A stretch of 64,000 nucleotides of DNA. Source: Defluviicoccus sp046348835. GTDB lineage: Bacteria; Pseudomonadota; Alphaproteobacteria; Rhodospirillales; Defluviicoccaceae. Below, in pieces: positions 17,647 to 26,117 of the stretch (position 1 is the first letter of the stretch; each line of letters opens with the position of its first letter). Under the pieces are notes generated by a model. That model had not been told where the DNA came from. It saw only the letters and a program-made list of their open reading frames with translations, and made no database searches. Location of the stretch: the NCBI GenBank assembly GCA_046348835.1, contig JAXMDM010000002.1, forward strand, positions 992,001-1,056,000. The letters run 5' to 3'. Both the position numbers and the translations under genes were made by a program.

Positions 17647-18818
17647 GGCCGTTTTTCTCCGCAAGGGAAGAGGGGTGCCAGGCCACGGGCGAGGGCGGCG
17701 GCCCCTTGGGCGAGACCGTGGCGGGCGCCGGCGCGGGCGGCGGCGGCAAGACCCATGGTTCGCCGCAGGACCGGATCATCGAGGAGACGCTCGACGGCGG
17801 CGGCGAACGCCCCCGCGTCCCCTCCGATGGGCAGCAGGCCGGTCACGCCGTCGGCGACGATGGTGGCGAGGCCGGGCCGGCGGCCGCCAACGACCGGCAG
17901 TCCCGCCGCCTGGGCCTCCAGCGCCGCGATGCCGATGGGCTCATCGATTGCCGGCCACAGGAAGACGTCCGCGGCGGCCAGCAACGGCGGCAGCCGGCGC
18001 CGTTCCACCTCGCCCAGCCAGACGATGCGCCGGGGCGGCAGCGGGCGGAAGGCATCCTCCACCGCAGGCCGCGCCGGTCCATCGCCGACGATGATCAGTC
18101 GCCAGTCGCGCTCGCCGTTTTCGGCCTCCATCAGCGCCAGCGCCTCGGCAAGGAGCCGGTAGGAGCGGAGCTTGCCGCCGCAGCGCATGACGGCGACGGT
18201 GATCAGCCAGGTGGCGGCGGGATCGAGTCCGAGGCGCTGCGCGGCCCGGGCGCGATGGGCGGCCCGGTCGCGCCGTACCCGTGCAAAGGCGTCGGTATCG
18301 ATGAAGGCCGGCAGCGGCGTCAGCCGGGTCGGTTCATCGATGAGCTGGCGGAGACCGCCGGCGTCGCCGGGGTTGAGGACGAAGTGGAGGTTAGCCGCGG
18401 CGATCGCCGCACAGGACGCCCGATAGCCCGGTGCCCAGGGACCGTTCGCCTGTTTCTTCGCGTGCGATGCTTCGGCGACGACGTAGGGAATGCCGAGGGC
18501 ATGGGCGACCGGCGGCCCGAGCCAGTCCGGCGCCTTGTGATAGAGGTGGTAGGTAAACCAGAGCGCCGGACGTTCCGCCGTCGGTCGCGCCCGCAACTGA
18601 GTGATCAGCGTCCGGGCTCGGCGCCGGCCTGCCCGCGCCAGCCGTTCCTGGCACCGCCCGTCGCCCGTTCCGTCGTAGCTGGACAGACGCGAGGCAAGGC
18701 GCACCTCTCGGCCGGTGCCCATGGCGAGGGCGGCGAGGAGATGGCGGGCGACCTCCCGGTCGCCCGACGGTCGCGGATCGTCCGGCGGCTTCATCGGGGC
18801 GTAGAAGGCGATGTGCAT
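17643..18818 (-). CDS. Glycosyltransferase family 4 protein
   Basis: A 391-residue GT-B enzyme. The C-terminal donor site has ALEAQAAGLPVVGGRRPGLA and IVADGVTGLL, the E-x7-E region of GT4. The central LITVAVMRCGGKLRSYRLL takes the place of the usual GRLxxxKG loop. The start overlaps the end of the next upstream glycosyltransferase by 28 bases. Acceptor and donor are not evident. Confidence 0.82.
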   Translation of the reverse strand: MHIAFYAPMKPPDDPRPSGDREVARHLLAALAMGTGREVRLASRLSSYDGTGDGRCQERLARAGRRRARTLITQLRARPTAERPALWFTYHLYHKAPDWLGPPVAHALGIPYVVAEASHAKKQANGPWAPGYRASCAAIAAANLHFVLNPGDAGGLRQLIDEPTRLTPLPAFIDTDAFARVRRDRAAHRARAAQRLGLDPAATWLITVAVMRCGGKLRSYRLLAEALALMEAENGERDWRLIIVGDGPARPAVEDAFRPLPPRRIVWLGEVERRRLPPLLAAADVFLWPAIDEPIGIAALEAQAAGLPVVGGRRPGLATIVADGVTGLLPIGGDAGAFAAAVERLLDDPVLRRTMGLAAAARAGARHGLAQGAAALARGLAPLFPCGEKRP

Positions 18819-20095
18819 GTCGCCCAGAGGTGCGCGGCGGGGGGCGCGGTTTGGGGGAAACGGCGGACCAACGTCTCGAGACCGAGTTCATGGGAGAATA
18901 CGCACTCGACGCGGCGCATGCCAGCGGCGCCGAAGCGGGCGCGCCGCTGCGGATCCCGGATCAACCGGGCGAGGGCGGCGGCGAAGGCGGGCACGTTGCC
19001 GGCGGGAGCGAGATCGCCGGTCACGCCGTCCTCGATCAGCTCCGCGATCCCCGAGACGCGCGTGGACAGGCAGGCCAGGCCCTGGCTCTGCGCCTCCATA
19101 AGGACGTTGGGAAGTCCGTCGCGGTCCCCGTCCGCAGCGACGCGACAGGCAAGAACGAAGAGGTCGGCGGCCCGGTAATGGGCGAGTACCCGGTCCTGCG
19201 ACTGCGGTCCGAGCCAATCGATGCGGTCGTCGAGGCCGAGGCCGTGGGCGAGCCGGGCCAACGCGCGGTCGAGGGGACCCCCGCCGACGTGACGGAGCCG
19301 CCAGGCGAGATCCGGCGGCAGGGCGGCCAGGGCGCGGAGGAGGATGTCGAAGCCCTTCTTCTCCACCGTCCGCGCGACGGCGAGGAGGATGACCGGGTCT
19401 GCGGCGTCGCTGCCGTCTCGGGATCGCCACGGCGGCGACGGGGGCGGCGGAAAGCGCCCGAGGTCGAGCCCGTGATAGACGAGACTGACCCGCTCCGCGT
19501 CCTCCGCCGCCCTATCCGCCGCCACCAGGGCGGACAAATGCTGGGCATTGGCGCGGGTGCAGGTGACCAGCCAGCGCACGTCGGCGAGCTTGGCTCGCTT
19601 TTCCCAAGCAGGCGTGGTCCAGATGTCCTTGGCGTGGGCGGAAGCGCTCCAGGGCAGCCCGAGAAGATGGGCCGCATAGCGCGTCACCGACGCCGGTGTA
19701 TGCAGGAAATGGGCGTGCAGCCAGCCCACGTCCGGTGGCAGCTCGGCGGCCAGGACCAACGCCTGCCCGAAGCGACGCAACCTGCTGCGGCTGTGGTCGC
19801 GGCGGAGATCGCCGAGCCAGATGTTGCGGGCGCGGCGATAACCCGCACGGCGGCGAACCTGCCGCCATGCCTTCAGCACCCTGAGCGGCTGTCTATGCAG
19901 ATATTCGGGCAAGTAGACCACCGGCGCCCGGATCTCGCGGTGAACGGGATGGATCGTCGGGTCGGTCGGCATTCGCATGGAAAAGATGCGGATGTCGATG
20001 CCGCGGTCTTCCAGCCCCTTGATCTCCTGCGCGATGAAGGTCTCCGACAGGCGCGGGTAGCCCTTGAGGACGAAGGCGACCGCCGTTGCCGCCAT
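18791..20095 (-). CDS. Glycosyltransferase family 4 protein
   Basis: About 434 residues. The start AATAVAFVLKGYPRLSETFI is typical of colanic-acid-type GT4 enzymes. The donor site has VARTVEKKGFDILLRAL, then DGLPNVLMEAQSQGLACLST and IAELIEDGVTGDL. An in-frame GTG at 20119 would extend it by eight residues and make it overlap the preceding gene; the ATG at 20095 would leave an 11-base gap. The start is therefore uncertain. Confidence 0.83.
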   Translation of the reverse strand: MAATAVAFVLKGYPRLSETFIAQEIKGLEDRGIDIRIFSMRMPTDPTIHPVHREIRAPVVYLPEYLHRQPLRVLKAWRQVRRRAGYRRARNIWLGDLRRDHSRSRLRRFGQALVLAAELPPDVGWLHAHFLHTPASVTRYAAHLLGLPWSASAHAKDIWTTPAWEKRAKLADVRWLVTCTRANAQHLSALVAADRAAEDAERVSLVYHGLDLGRFPPPPSPPWRSRDGSDAADPVILLAVARTVEKKGFDILLRALAALPPDLAWRLRHVGGGPLDRALARLAHGLGLDDRIDWLGPQSQDRVLAHYRAADLFVLACRVAADGDRDGLPNVLMEAQSQGLACLSTRVSGIAELIEDGVTGDLAPAGNVPAFAAALARLIRDPQRRARFGAAGMRRVECVFSHELGLETLVRRFPQTAPPAAHLWATCTSPSTPR

Positions 20096-20106
20096 CCGCT
20101 CCGAAC

Positions 20107-21324
20107 TCAGTACGCCCACGCGGCGTCCCGACGTTCGTCCAGCGCCAGCAAAGTCTCGACGGTCTCGCGGATCACCACGAGACCGTCGAGCAGTCCCGGA
20201 ATCGCCACCGCCGACGGCCTCGGCTGTGCCGGCAGGTCATGCAGGGCGGACGCCAATGCGGCGGGATCACGGTCGGGGTCCGGGATCAGCAGGCGAACGA
20301 GGCCGAGGGCCTCGGCCCGTTCGCCGCGGATCAACTGCTCGAGACGCGGCTCGCGCCGGGGCACGATGAGGGCCGGCTTGTCGAAGGAGAGGATCTCGCA
20401 GAAGGTATTGTAGCCACCCATCGCCACCACACCCGTCGCCTCGGCCATCAACGCCTCGAGGTTGGCATCGAAGGTGATCGCCTCAACCCGCGGCAGACGG
20501 GCGACCCGGGCCATGAACTCCGCCTGCTGAAGCGAGTGCATGAACGGCCCGAGGACGAGAAGCGCGGTCAGCGGGATCGTCGGATCCGCCTCATAGGCGG
20601 ACAGCACCCAGTCGATCAGTTCGGCGCCGTCGCCGCCGCCGCCCGTCGTCACCAGGATATAGGGCCGACCGTCGAGGACGGATGCGGTGCCGAGGCAGCG
20701 AACGCCGGCGTCTACGGTTCGCCGCAGGTAGCCGGTGTAGCGGACCTTGCCGCGGCTGACCGGCGGCATGTCGATACCCTCGAGAGCGTTGCAGATGCGC
20801 GGCAGACCATACACCCAGATGTGGTCATACAGATCGACGAGCGCCGGCGCGACGTTCTTCCGCCGCCACTCCTCGGCAAGCTGGGCGGGTTCGTCGAGGA
20901 CGTCGCGGAGGCCGAGGATGAGGGGCACCCCCTGGCACTTCAGCATCGCCAAGGTGTCCCTGACCTCGCCACGCAGACCGAGCGGCTCCTTGTCTACCAG
21001 GAACAGGTCCGGGGCAAACGCCTCGGCGGTGTGGCGGATGATCTTGCCGCGGATGGCGATGATGTCGCTGAGCCCGATACCGAGGCTGAGCGGCATGTAG
21101 TCCCCGTCCTTCAGCTTGATCACGCCCGGAATGCGGACGAAATCGACCCGATTGCCGAAACTGAACGAGCCGATGATCGGCGAGCCGGTGAGGATCAATA
21201 CCTGCAGATCGGGGAGGTCGGCAACGAGGGCATGGGCGATCGCCCGGCAGCGGCGAAGATGGCCAAGGCCAAAGCTGTCGTGGCTGTAGATGAGCAGACG
21301 ACGCTGCGTCCCCCGTCTACGCAT
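20107..21324 (-). CDS. MurG-like glycosyltransferase
   Basis: A 405-residue protein, the first gene of the ten-gene minus-strand operon. RRLLIYSHDSFGLGHLRRCR has the GLGHLRR acceptor loop, and VVAMGGYNTFCEILSFDKPA is the nucleotide-sugar site near residue 300. The ATG at 21324 has GGGGGAG just upstream, which favours it over the upstream in-frame ATG at 21405. The 170-base gap to the divergent ABC gene at 21495 should hold both promoters. Confidence 0.83.
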   Translation of the reverse strand: MRRRGTQRRLLIYSHDSFGLGHLRRCRAIAHALVADLPDLQVLILTGSPIIGSFSFGNRVDFVRIPGVIKLKDGDYMPLSLGIGLSDIIAIRGKIIRHTAEAFAPDLFLVDKEPLGLRGEVRDTLAMLKCQGVPLILGLRDVLDEPAQLAEEWRRKNVAPALVDLYDHIWVYGLPRICNALEGIDMPPVSRGKVRYTGYLRRTVDAGVRCLGTASVLDGRPYILVTTGGGGDGAELIDWVLSAYEADPTIPLTALLVLGPFMHSLQQAEFMARVARLPRVEAITFDANLEALMAEATGVVAMGGYNTFCEILSFDKPALIVPRREPRLEQLIRGERAEALGLVRLLIPDPDRDPAALASALHDLPAQPRPSAVAIPGLLDGLVVIRETVETLLALDERRDAAWAY

Positions 21325-21494
21325 CCGCTCCCCCGTTGATGAACGCTGGCATAGCTCCCCCAGCAATAGCGAAGGGGCGATGAAAAGCCTAGCGCTTTCG
21401 CGCAAAAAAACTAGGATGTCGACACCGCCGACGTTGCACGAGCTGTCGCTGCGCCGATCTGGCGCGGCTGCGGCAACCTGTCGATGCGAACACC

Positions 21495-24131
21495 ATGGAA
21501 AATTCCATATTTCGGTTCATCACGCGCTATAGCTGGAAGCAGCAGATATTACTGCTGGTTCTGACCGTTTCGTCCTTCCCAGTTCTCTACGCGTCGCTCG
21601 AATTGCCGAAGACCATCGTCAACAAGGCGATTCAAGGTGCCGATTTCCCAAAGACGATCTACGGAATCGAGTTTAGCCAATTCCAGTACCTTGCCACTCT
21701 TTGTGGCATATTTCTTCTTCTTGTCGCCATCAATGGCGGCTTCAAATATGTCATCAACGTCTATAAAGGTCTGGTCGGCGAGCGGATGCTGCGCCGCTTC
21801 CGCTACCAGCTGTTCTCGCACACGCTGCGCTTTCCGATTCCGCACTTCAGGCGGACATCGCAAGGCGAATTGATCGCCATGATTACCGCCGAGGTTGAGC
21901 CGCTCGGCGGCTTCATTGGTGATGCGGTGGCGCTTCCTGCGTTCCAGGGCGGGACCCTGCTGACCATCATCGTCTTTATGTTCGTGCAGGACTGGGTGTT
22001 GGGAACCGCCGCGGTCGCCCTCTACCCGGTGCAGATGTATGTCATTCCGAAGCTGCAGCGGCAGGTCAACCAACTGGCCAAGGAGCGGGTGCGCACGGTT
22101 CGCCGCCTTTCGCAGCGGATCGGCGAGGCGGTTACCAGCATCGACGAGATTCGCGGCAACGATACGTCGGAGTTTCATCGGGCCGACTTCGCCCGCTGGT
22201 CGGGGACCATTTTCGACATCCGGTTCAAAATCTATCGGAAGAAATTCTTCATTAAGTTCCTGAACAATTTCATTGCCCAGTTGACGCCATTTTTCTTCTT
22301 CTCCATCGGCGGCTACCTGGTGATCAATGGCGAGCTTTCCTTCGGTGCGCTGGTCGCCGTTCTATCCGCGTATAAGGACCTGTCGTCTCCGTGGAAGGAA
22401 CTCCTTGACTGGTATCAGTCGAAGGAAGACGCACGGGTCAAATACGACCAGTTGATCGAGCAGTTCGTTCCCAACGGTCTTCTCGAGGAGTCCCTCCAGG
22501 CCCCCCCGGAGGGCCCGGTGGCGCATCTCGGCACCCCGGTCGTCGCCCAGGCCCTCAGCCTCGACGACGAGGGCGGGCTGAAGCTGGTGGACGGGGTCTC
22601 GTTCTGTTTCGAGCTGGGGGAGAAGGTGGCGCTGGTCGGCGGCGGCGGCTCGGGCACCGATGATCTTGCCCGCCTGCTCGCCCGCCTGGTCTGGCCCACC
22701 TCCGGCACCATCCGCTTCGGCGACTGCTCGTTGACCGCGCTCCCCGAGGCGGTGACCGGCCGCCGGATCGCCTTCATCGGCGAGGATGTCTCCCTCGTCA
22801 TCGGCACCATCCGCGACAACCTCTACTATCCGCTCCGCCGCCAGCCGGTGCAGCCGCGCGCCTACGAGGGGCGGGCCCTGCTCCTCCACCAGAAGCGCCA
22901 GGAGGAAGCGCTGCGCAGCGGCAACACGTTGTCGGATACGCGCGCCGAGTGGATCGATTGCGACGCCGCCGGCGCCGACGACTCCGAAGCGCTGATCCGC
23001 CTCGCCATTGGCGCCCTGGATGTGGTCGACCTGGAAAACGACATGTTCGGGCTGGGTTTGCGTCAGAGCATCGATCCGGCACAGCATCCGCGGCTCGCCA
23101 CCGCGTGCCTGGTGGCGCGCGAGCGGGTGCGGGAGAACCTGGCCGACCGTCAGTACCAAGGCCTGGTGGAGACGTTCGATCCCGCCCGCTACAACTCCAA
23201 CATGACGGTGGCCGAGAACATCTTGTTCGGTACGCCGATCGGGCCGGCCTTCGCACCGGAACACATCGCCGAGAACCCCTACATGCGCTCGGTTCTCGAC
23301 GGCCTGGACCTGACCGAAGACTTCATCCGCGCTGGCTACAAGGCGGCAAAGGTGATGATCGATCTGCTGCAGGGCGTCCAGGCCAGCGATTTTTTCGAGC
23401 GGTTCAGCTTCGTCAGTGCCGATGCGCTGCCGGAGCTGCAGGCGGTCATGCGGCGGGTCGATCTGGAGCACCTCGATACCGCCGATCCCGCCGACCGCGC
23501 CCGCCTCCTCGCCCTACCGTTCAAGCTGGTGGCGAGCCGGCATCGCCTCGGCCTGCTGGATGCACCATTGCTCGAGCGGCTCCTGGTGGCCAGGCGGGCG
23601 TTCGCCACCGACCTGCCGCCGGATCTGGCCAAGGCCATCGCCTTCTTCAATCCGGCCATCTACAACGCCCCGGCTTCGGTCCAGGACAACATTCTCTTCG
23701 GTAAGATCGATGAAGGGCGGCCGTTCGCCCAGCGCAAAATCCGTGGGCTGATTAACGAGGTCATCGACGAGTTGGGGTTGCGCCAAGGCATCGCCGACCT
23801 CGGGCTCGAATTCGACGTCGGGATCGGCGGCAGCCGGCTGTCGGCGACGCAGCGGCAGAAGCTGGCGATCGCCCGCGCGCTTCTGAAGCGACCGGACCTG
23901 ATGATCCTCGATCGGGCGCTCGCCGCCCTCGACCCCGCATCGCAGCCGGTGGTGCTGCGCAAGGTCATGGAGGCCTTCGGTGGCGGCATCGTCTGCGTGA
24001 TGAATCCGGGCGACGATGTCAGCGACTTCGACCGGGTCATCGCCCTGGAGAATGGACGCATCGTCGAACAGGGGCTACGTGCCGACTTGCATCAGGTGAA
24101 AGCGGCGGTCGCTGCCGACACCGCGGCCTGA
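21495..24131 (+). CDS. ABC exporter-like protein with degenerate, enlarged nucleotide-binding domain
   Basis: An 878-residue protein. The N-terminal 330 residues are an ABC exporter membrane domain (VSSFPVLYASLELPKTIVNK, about six helices, DEIRGNDTSEFHRADFARW). The nucleotide-binding part is about 500 residues, double the normal size. Its catalytic motifs are altered: Walker A reads GGGGSGTDD (Lys and Ser/Thr lost), the signature is LSATQRQ, Walker B is LMILDRALAALD (catalytic Glu is Arg), and the switch His position reads VMNPGDD. The motif DN-x2-(Y/F) occurs three times (TIRDNLYYP, TVAENILFG, SVQDNILFG), the last two inside matching F(D/N)PAxYN blocks, which indicates internal duplication. 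It probably cannot hydrolyse ATP normally. It is followed after 16 bases by a cyclic-nucleotide-binding gene. Confidence 0.85.
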   Translation: MENSIFRFITRYSWKQQILLLVLTVSSFPVLYASLELPKTIVNKAIQGADFPKTIYGIEFSQFQYLATLCGIFLLLVAINGGFKYVINVYKGLVGERMLRRFRYQLFSHTLRFPIPHFRRTSQGELIAMITAEVEPLGGFIGDAVALPAFQGGTLLTIIVFMFVQDWVLGTAAVALYPVQMYVIPKLQRQVNQLAKERVRTVRRLSQRIGEAVTSIDEIRGNDTSEFHRADFARWSGTIFDIRFKIYRKKFFIKFLNNFIAQLTPFFFFSIGGYLVINGELSFGALVAVLSAYKDLSSPWKELLDWYQSKEDARVKYDQLIEQFVPNGLLEESLQAPPEGPVAHLGTPVVAQALSLDDEGGLKLVDGVSFCFELGEKVALVGGGGSGTDDLARLLARLVWPTSGTIRFGDCSLTALPEAVTGRRIAFIGEDVSLVIGTIRDNLYYPLRRQPVQPRAYEGRALLLHQKRQEEALRSGNTLSDTRAEWIDCDAAGADDSEALIRLAIGALDVVDLENDMFGLGLRQSIDPAQHPRLATACLVARERVRENLADRQYQGLVETFDPARYNSNMTVAENILFGTPIGPAFAPEHIAENPYMRSVLDGLDLTEDFIRAGYKAAKVMIDLLQGVQASDFFERFSFVSADALPELQAVMRRVDLEHLDTADPADRARLLALPFKLVASRHRLGLLDAPLLERLLVARRAFATDLPPDLAKAIAFFNPAIYNAPASVQDNILFGKIDEGRPFAQRKIRGLINEVIDELGLRQGIADLGLEFDVGIGGSRLSATQRQKLAIARALLKRPDLMILDRALAALDPASQPVVLRKVMEAFGGGIVCVMNPGDDVSDFDRVIALENGRIVEQGLRADLHQVKAAVAADTAA

Positions 24132-24147
24132 ACGGGAGACGAGGGCG

Positions 24148-24618
24148 GTGGATTACGGACTGACTGTAGCGTTGCTACGCCGGATGCCGATGCTGGCCGG
24201 GATGGACGCCCGAGGCCTGAAGATGCTCGCCTTCGCGGCGGCCCACCTTCAGCTCGAGGACGGCGAGATTCTGTGTTCGGAAGGGGAGGCGGCGGACGGC
24301 GTCTACATCATCGACGAAGGGACGGTGGAGGTCTACGTCGAGCGGGAAGGCAAGCAGTCCCGTCTCGCCACGGTCGGTCCGCATGGCTTGGTGGGTGAAC
24401 TGGCCGTCATCCTCAATCAGCCGCGCACGGCCACGGTGAGGGCCTTCGGTCCGGTGAAGGTTCTGCGGATCGATTCGGATGTTTTTTTGCAGCTGATCAC
24501 CTCCCATCCGGAGGCGGCCTTGGGTGTCATCCGCACGCTCGGCGAGCGACTGACGCAGATGATACAGCAATACGAGGAACTGTCGGCGAAACTGGCGAGA
24601 TGCCCGGATCACCGCTGA
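24148..24618 (+). CDS. Cyclic nucleotide-binding domain protein
   Basis: A 156-residue protein consisting of a single CAP-type sensor domain with no DNA-binding domain. The phosphate-binding cassette VGELAVILNQPRTATVRA keeps the Gly-Glu and Arg-Thr-Ala residues that bind cyclic nucleotide. Translation starts with GTG, with GGGAGACGAGGG upstream. It lies 16 bases after the degenerate ABC protein, so it is probably a regulatory partner of that protein. Confidence 0.85.
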   Translation: MDYGLTVALLRRMPMLAGMDARGLKMLAFAAAHLQLEDGEILCSEGEAADGVYIIDEGTVEVYVEREGKQSRLATVGPHGLVGELAVILNQPRTATVRAFGPVKVLRIDSDVFLQLITSHPEAALGVIRTLGERLTQMIQQYEELSAKLARCPDHR

Positions 24619-24621
24619 GCC

Positions 24622-24642
24622 GGGCCGGGATGAAACCGGCCC
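24622..24642. terminator. Possible bidirectional hairpin between convergent genes
   Basis: GGGCCGG and CCGGCCC form a 7-bp stem around GATGAAA, four bases after the stop of the cyclic-nucleotide-binding gene and touching the end of the convergent gene. There is no U-tract, so termination is uncertain. Confidence 0.35.
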
Positions 24643-24830
24643 TAATGCAGGATGGAGCGGGTGCCGGCGAGCAGTTCGCGAGCGGCAAGCGCGCCCTCCC
24701 GCCATGCTTCCATCAACGCCAGCACATCGGGATCGCACGCGTCGGCCTGGAGAAGGTCGGCGATGCGGCTCATCGTCGCGAGATCGGCGACATGGCGAAA
24801 TCCCATCTCGAATGCATCTTTTTTCGTCAT
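24642..24830 (-). CDS. Small hypothetical protein
   Basis: A 62-residue soluble protein, MTKKDAFEMGFRHVADLATM to RSILH, predicted helical, not recognised. The ATG at 24830 is preceded by GGAAGGACAGG; a longer frame from 24914 has an unnatural glycine/arginine-rich start. It is convergent with the cyclic-nucleotide-binding gene and downstream of the thiolase gene after a 108-base gap. Confidence 0.55.
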   Translation of the reverse strand: MTKKDAFEMGFRHVADLATMSRIADLLQADACDPDVLALMEAWREGALAARELLAGTRSILH

Positions 24831-24938
24831 CGTCCTGTCCTTCCGGGGATCATTCCCCGCTCCGCCGCCGCTCTTTACCCTCCCCCCTGCGGGCGGCTCC
24901 GATCTGCCCAGCAAGAATTGTACCAGAAGCCGCCGGAT

Positions 24939-26117
24939 TCAGCGGCGGGCGAATAGGACGGAGATCCCCTGGCCGCCGCCGATGCCGAGGGTGGCGAGGC
25001 CGTAGCAGGGGGATTTCGCCCCGACGATGGGGGTACGGACCATTTCACTGAACAGCCGGCAGACGAGCACGGCGCCCGACGCCCCATAGGGATGGCCGAG
25101 GGCGATCGCCCCGCCGCCGATGTTCACCCGCTCTTCGGCAATCGCCAGCGCATCGAGGCAGGCCAATACCTGCGCCGCGAACGCCTCGTTGAACTCGACG
25201 AGATCGATGTCGGCGATGGAGATCCCCGGCTGCCGGGCGAGCAGGGCACGGGTCGAGGCGATCGGACCGGTGCCGAGGAGGTTGGGGTCGACGCCGCGGG
25301 CGGCGGCATCGACGAAGATCAAGCTCGCCCGCGACAAGCCGGAGCGGGCGGCGCGGCGCTCACTCATCACCACGCACAACGCGGCACCGTCGTTGAGCGG
25401 GCAGGCGTTGCCGGCGGTGACCGTGCCGCCGGGAACGAAGGCGGGTGGCAGCGCCGCCAGTTTGGCCAGATCCGTGGCCGGGCGCGGGCATTCGTCTTCG
25501 CCGACCGGTTGGTCGACCCCGGCGGCGATGGCGACGATCTCGCCGGCAAACCGGCCGCTCGCCCGCGACGCCACCGCCTTGCGGTGGCTGGCGAGCGCGT
25601 AGCGATCCTGCCGCTGGCGGGAAATGGCGAAGGCGCGGGCGACATTCTCCGCCGCCACCCCCATCTCGGGGTCGCCGACGGCATCGGGGGAAAAGCGGGC
25701 GCGATCGTAGAGACGCGGGCGGCCGTAAAGGCTCGTCGGCCGCTCCAGCCGCCACGGTGCGGTGCTGGCGCTCTCGGCACCGCCGGCCACATAAACGTCG
25801 CCGGCGCCCGCTTCCACCAGCCGGCAGGCGAGGGTGATCGCCTCGAGCCCGGATCCGCACTGGCGGTCGACCGTCACCCCCGGCACCTGGTGAGGCAGGC
25901 CGGCGGCGAGCAGGGCGACGCGGGCGGGATTGCCGCCCGGGCCGGCGGCGTTGCCAAGGATGACGTCGTCGATCTCGTCGGCGGCGACACCGGCGTCGGC
26001 AAGGACGGCCTGCAAAACCGGGACGACGAGGGCCTCCACCGGCAGCCGGCGCAAGGACCCGCCCAAGCGCCCGATGGGTGTGCGACGGGCGGCGACGATC
26101 AGCGCCGGGCCGCTCAT
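24939..26117 (-). CDS. Thiolase family acetyl-CoA acyltransferase
   Basis: A 392-residue thiolase. The nucleophile Cys is in TVDRQCGSGLEAI near residue 85, the His in GGGAIALGHPYGASGA near 340, and the second Cys in SPCYGLATLGIGGGQG near the end, so all catalytic residues are present. The start at 26117 overlaps the ligase stop by four bases. With bioY and the acyl-CoA ligase it forms the same gene trio known in Bacillus (yhfU-yhfT-yhfS), a biotin-regulated set whose biochemical role is not settled. Confidence 0.88.
   Translation of the reverse strand: MSGPALIVAARRTPIGRLGGSLRRLPVEALVVPVLQAVLADAGVAADEIDDVILGNAAGPGGNPARVALLAAGLPHQVPGVTVDRQCGSGLEAITLACRLVEAGAGDVYVAGGAESASTAPWRLERPTSLYGRPRLYDRARFSPDAVGDPEMGVAAENVARAFAISRQRQDRYALASHRKAVASRASGRFAGEIVAIAAGVDQPVGEDECPRPATDLAKLAALPPAFVPGGTVTAGNACPLNDGAALCVVMSERRAARSGLSRASLIFVDAAARGVDPNLLGTGPIASTRALLARQPGISIADIDLVEFNEAFAAQVLACLDALAIAEERVNIGGGAIALGHPYGASGAVLVCRLFSEMVRTPIVGAKSPCYGLATLGIGGGQGISVLFARR

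Noticed and set aside
16621..19178. Long plus-strand frames across the glycosyltransferase genes
   Set aside because: They are antisense shadows; the minus strand carries clear family motifs with coupled starts and stops.
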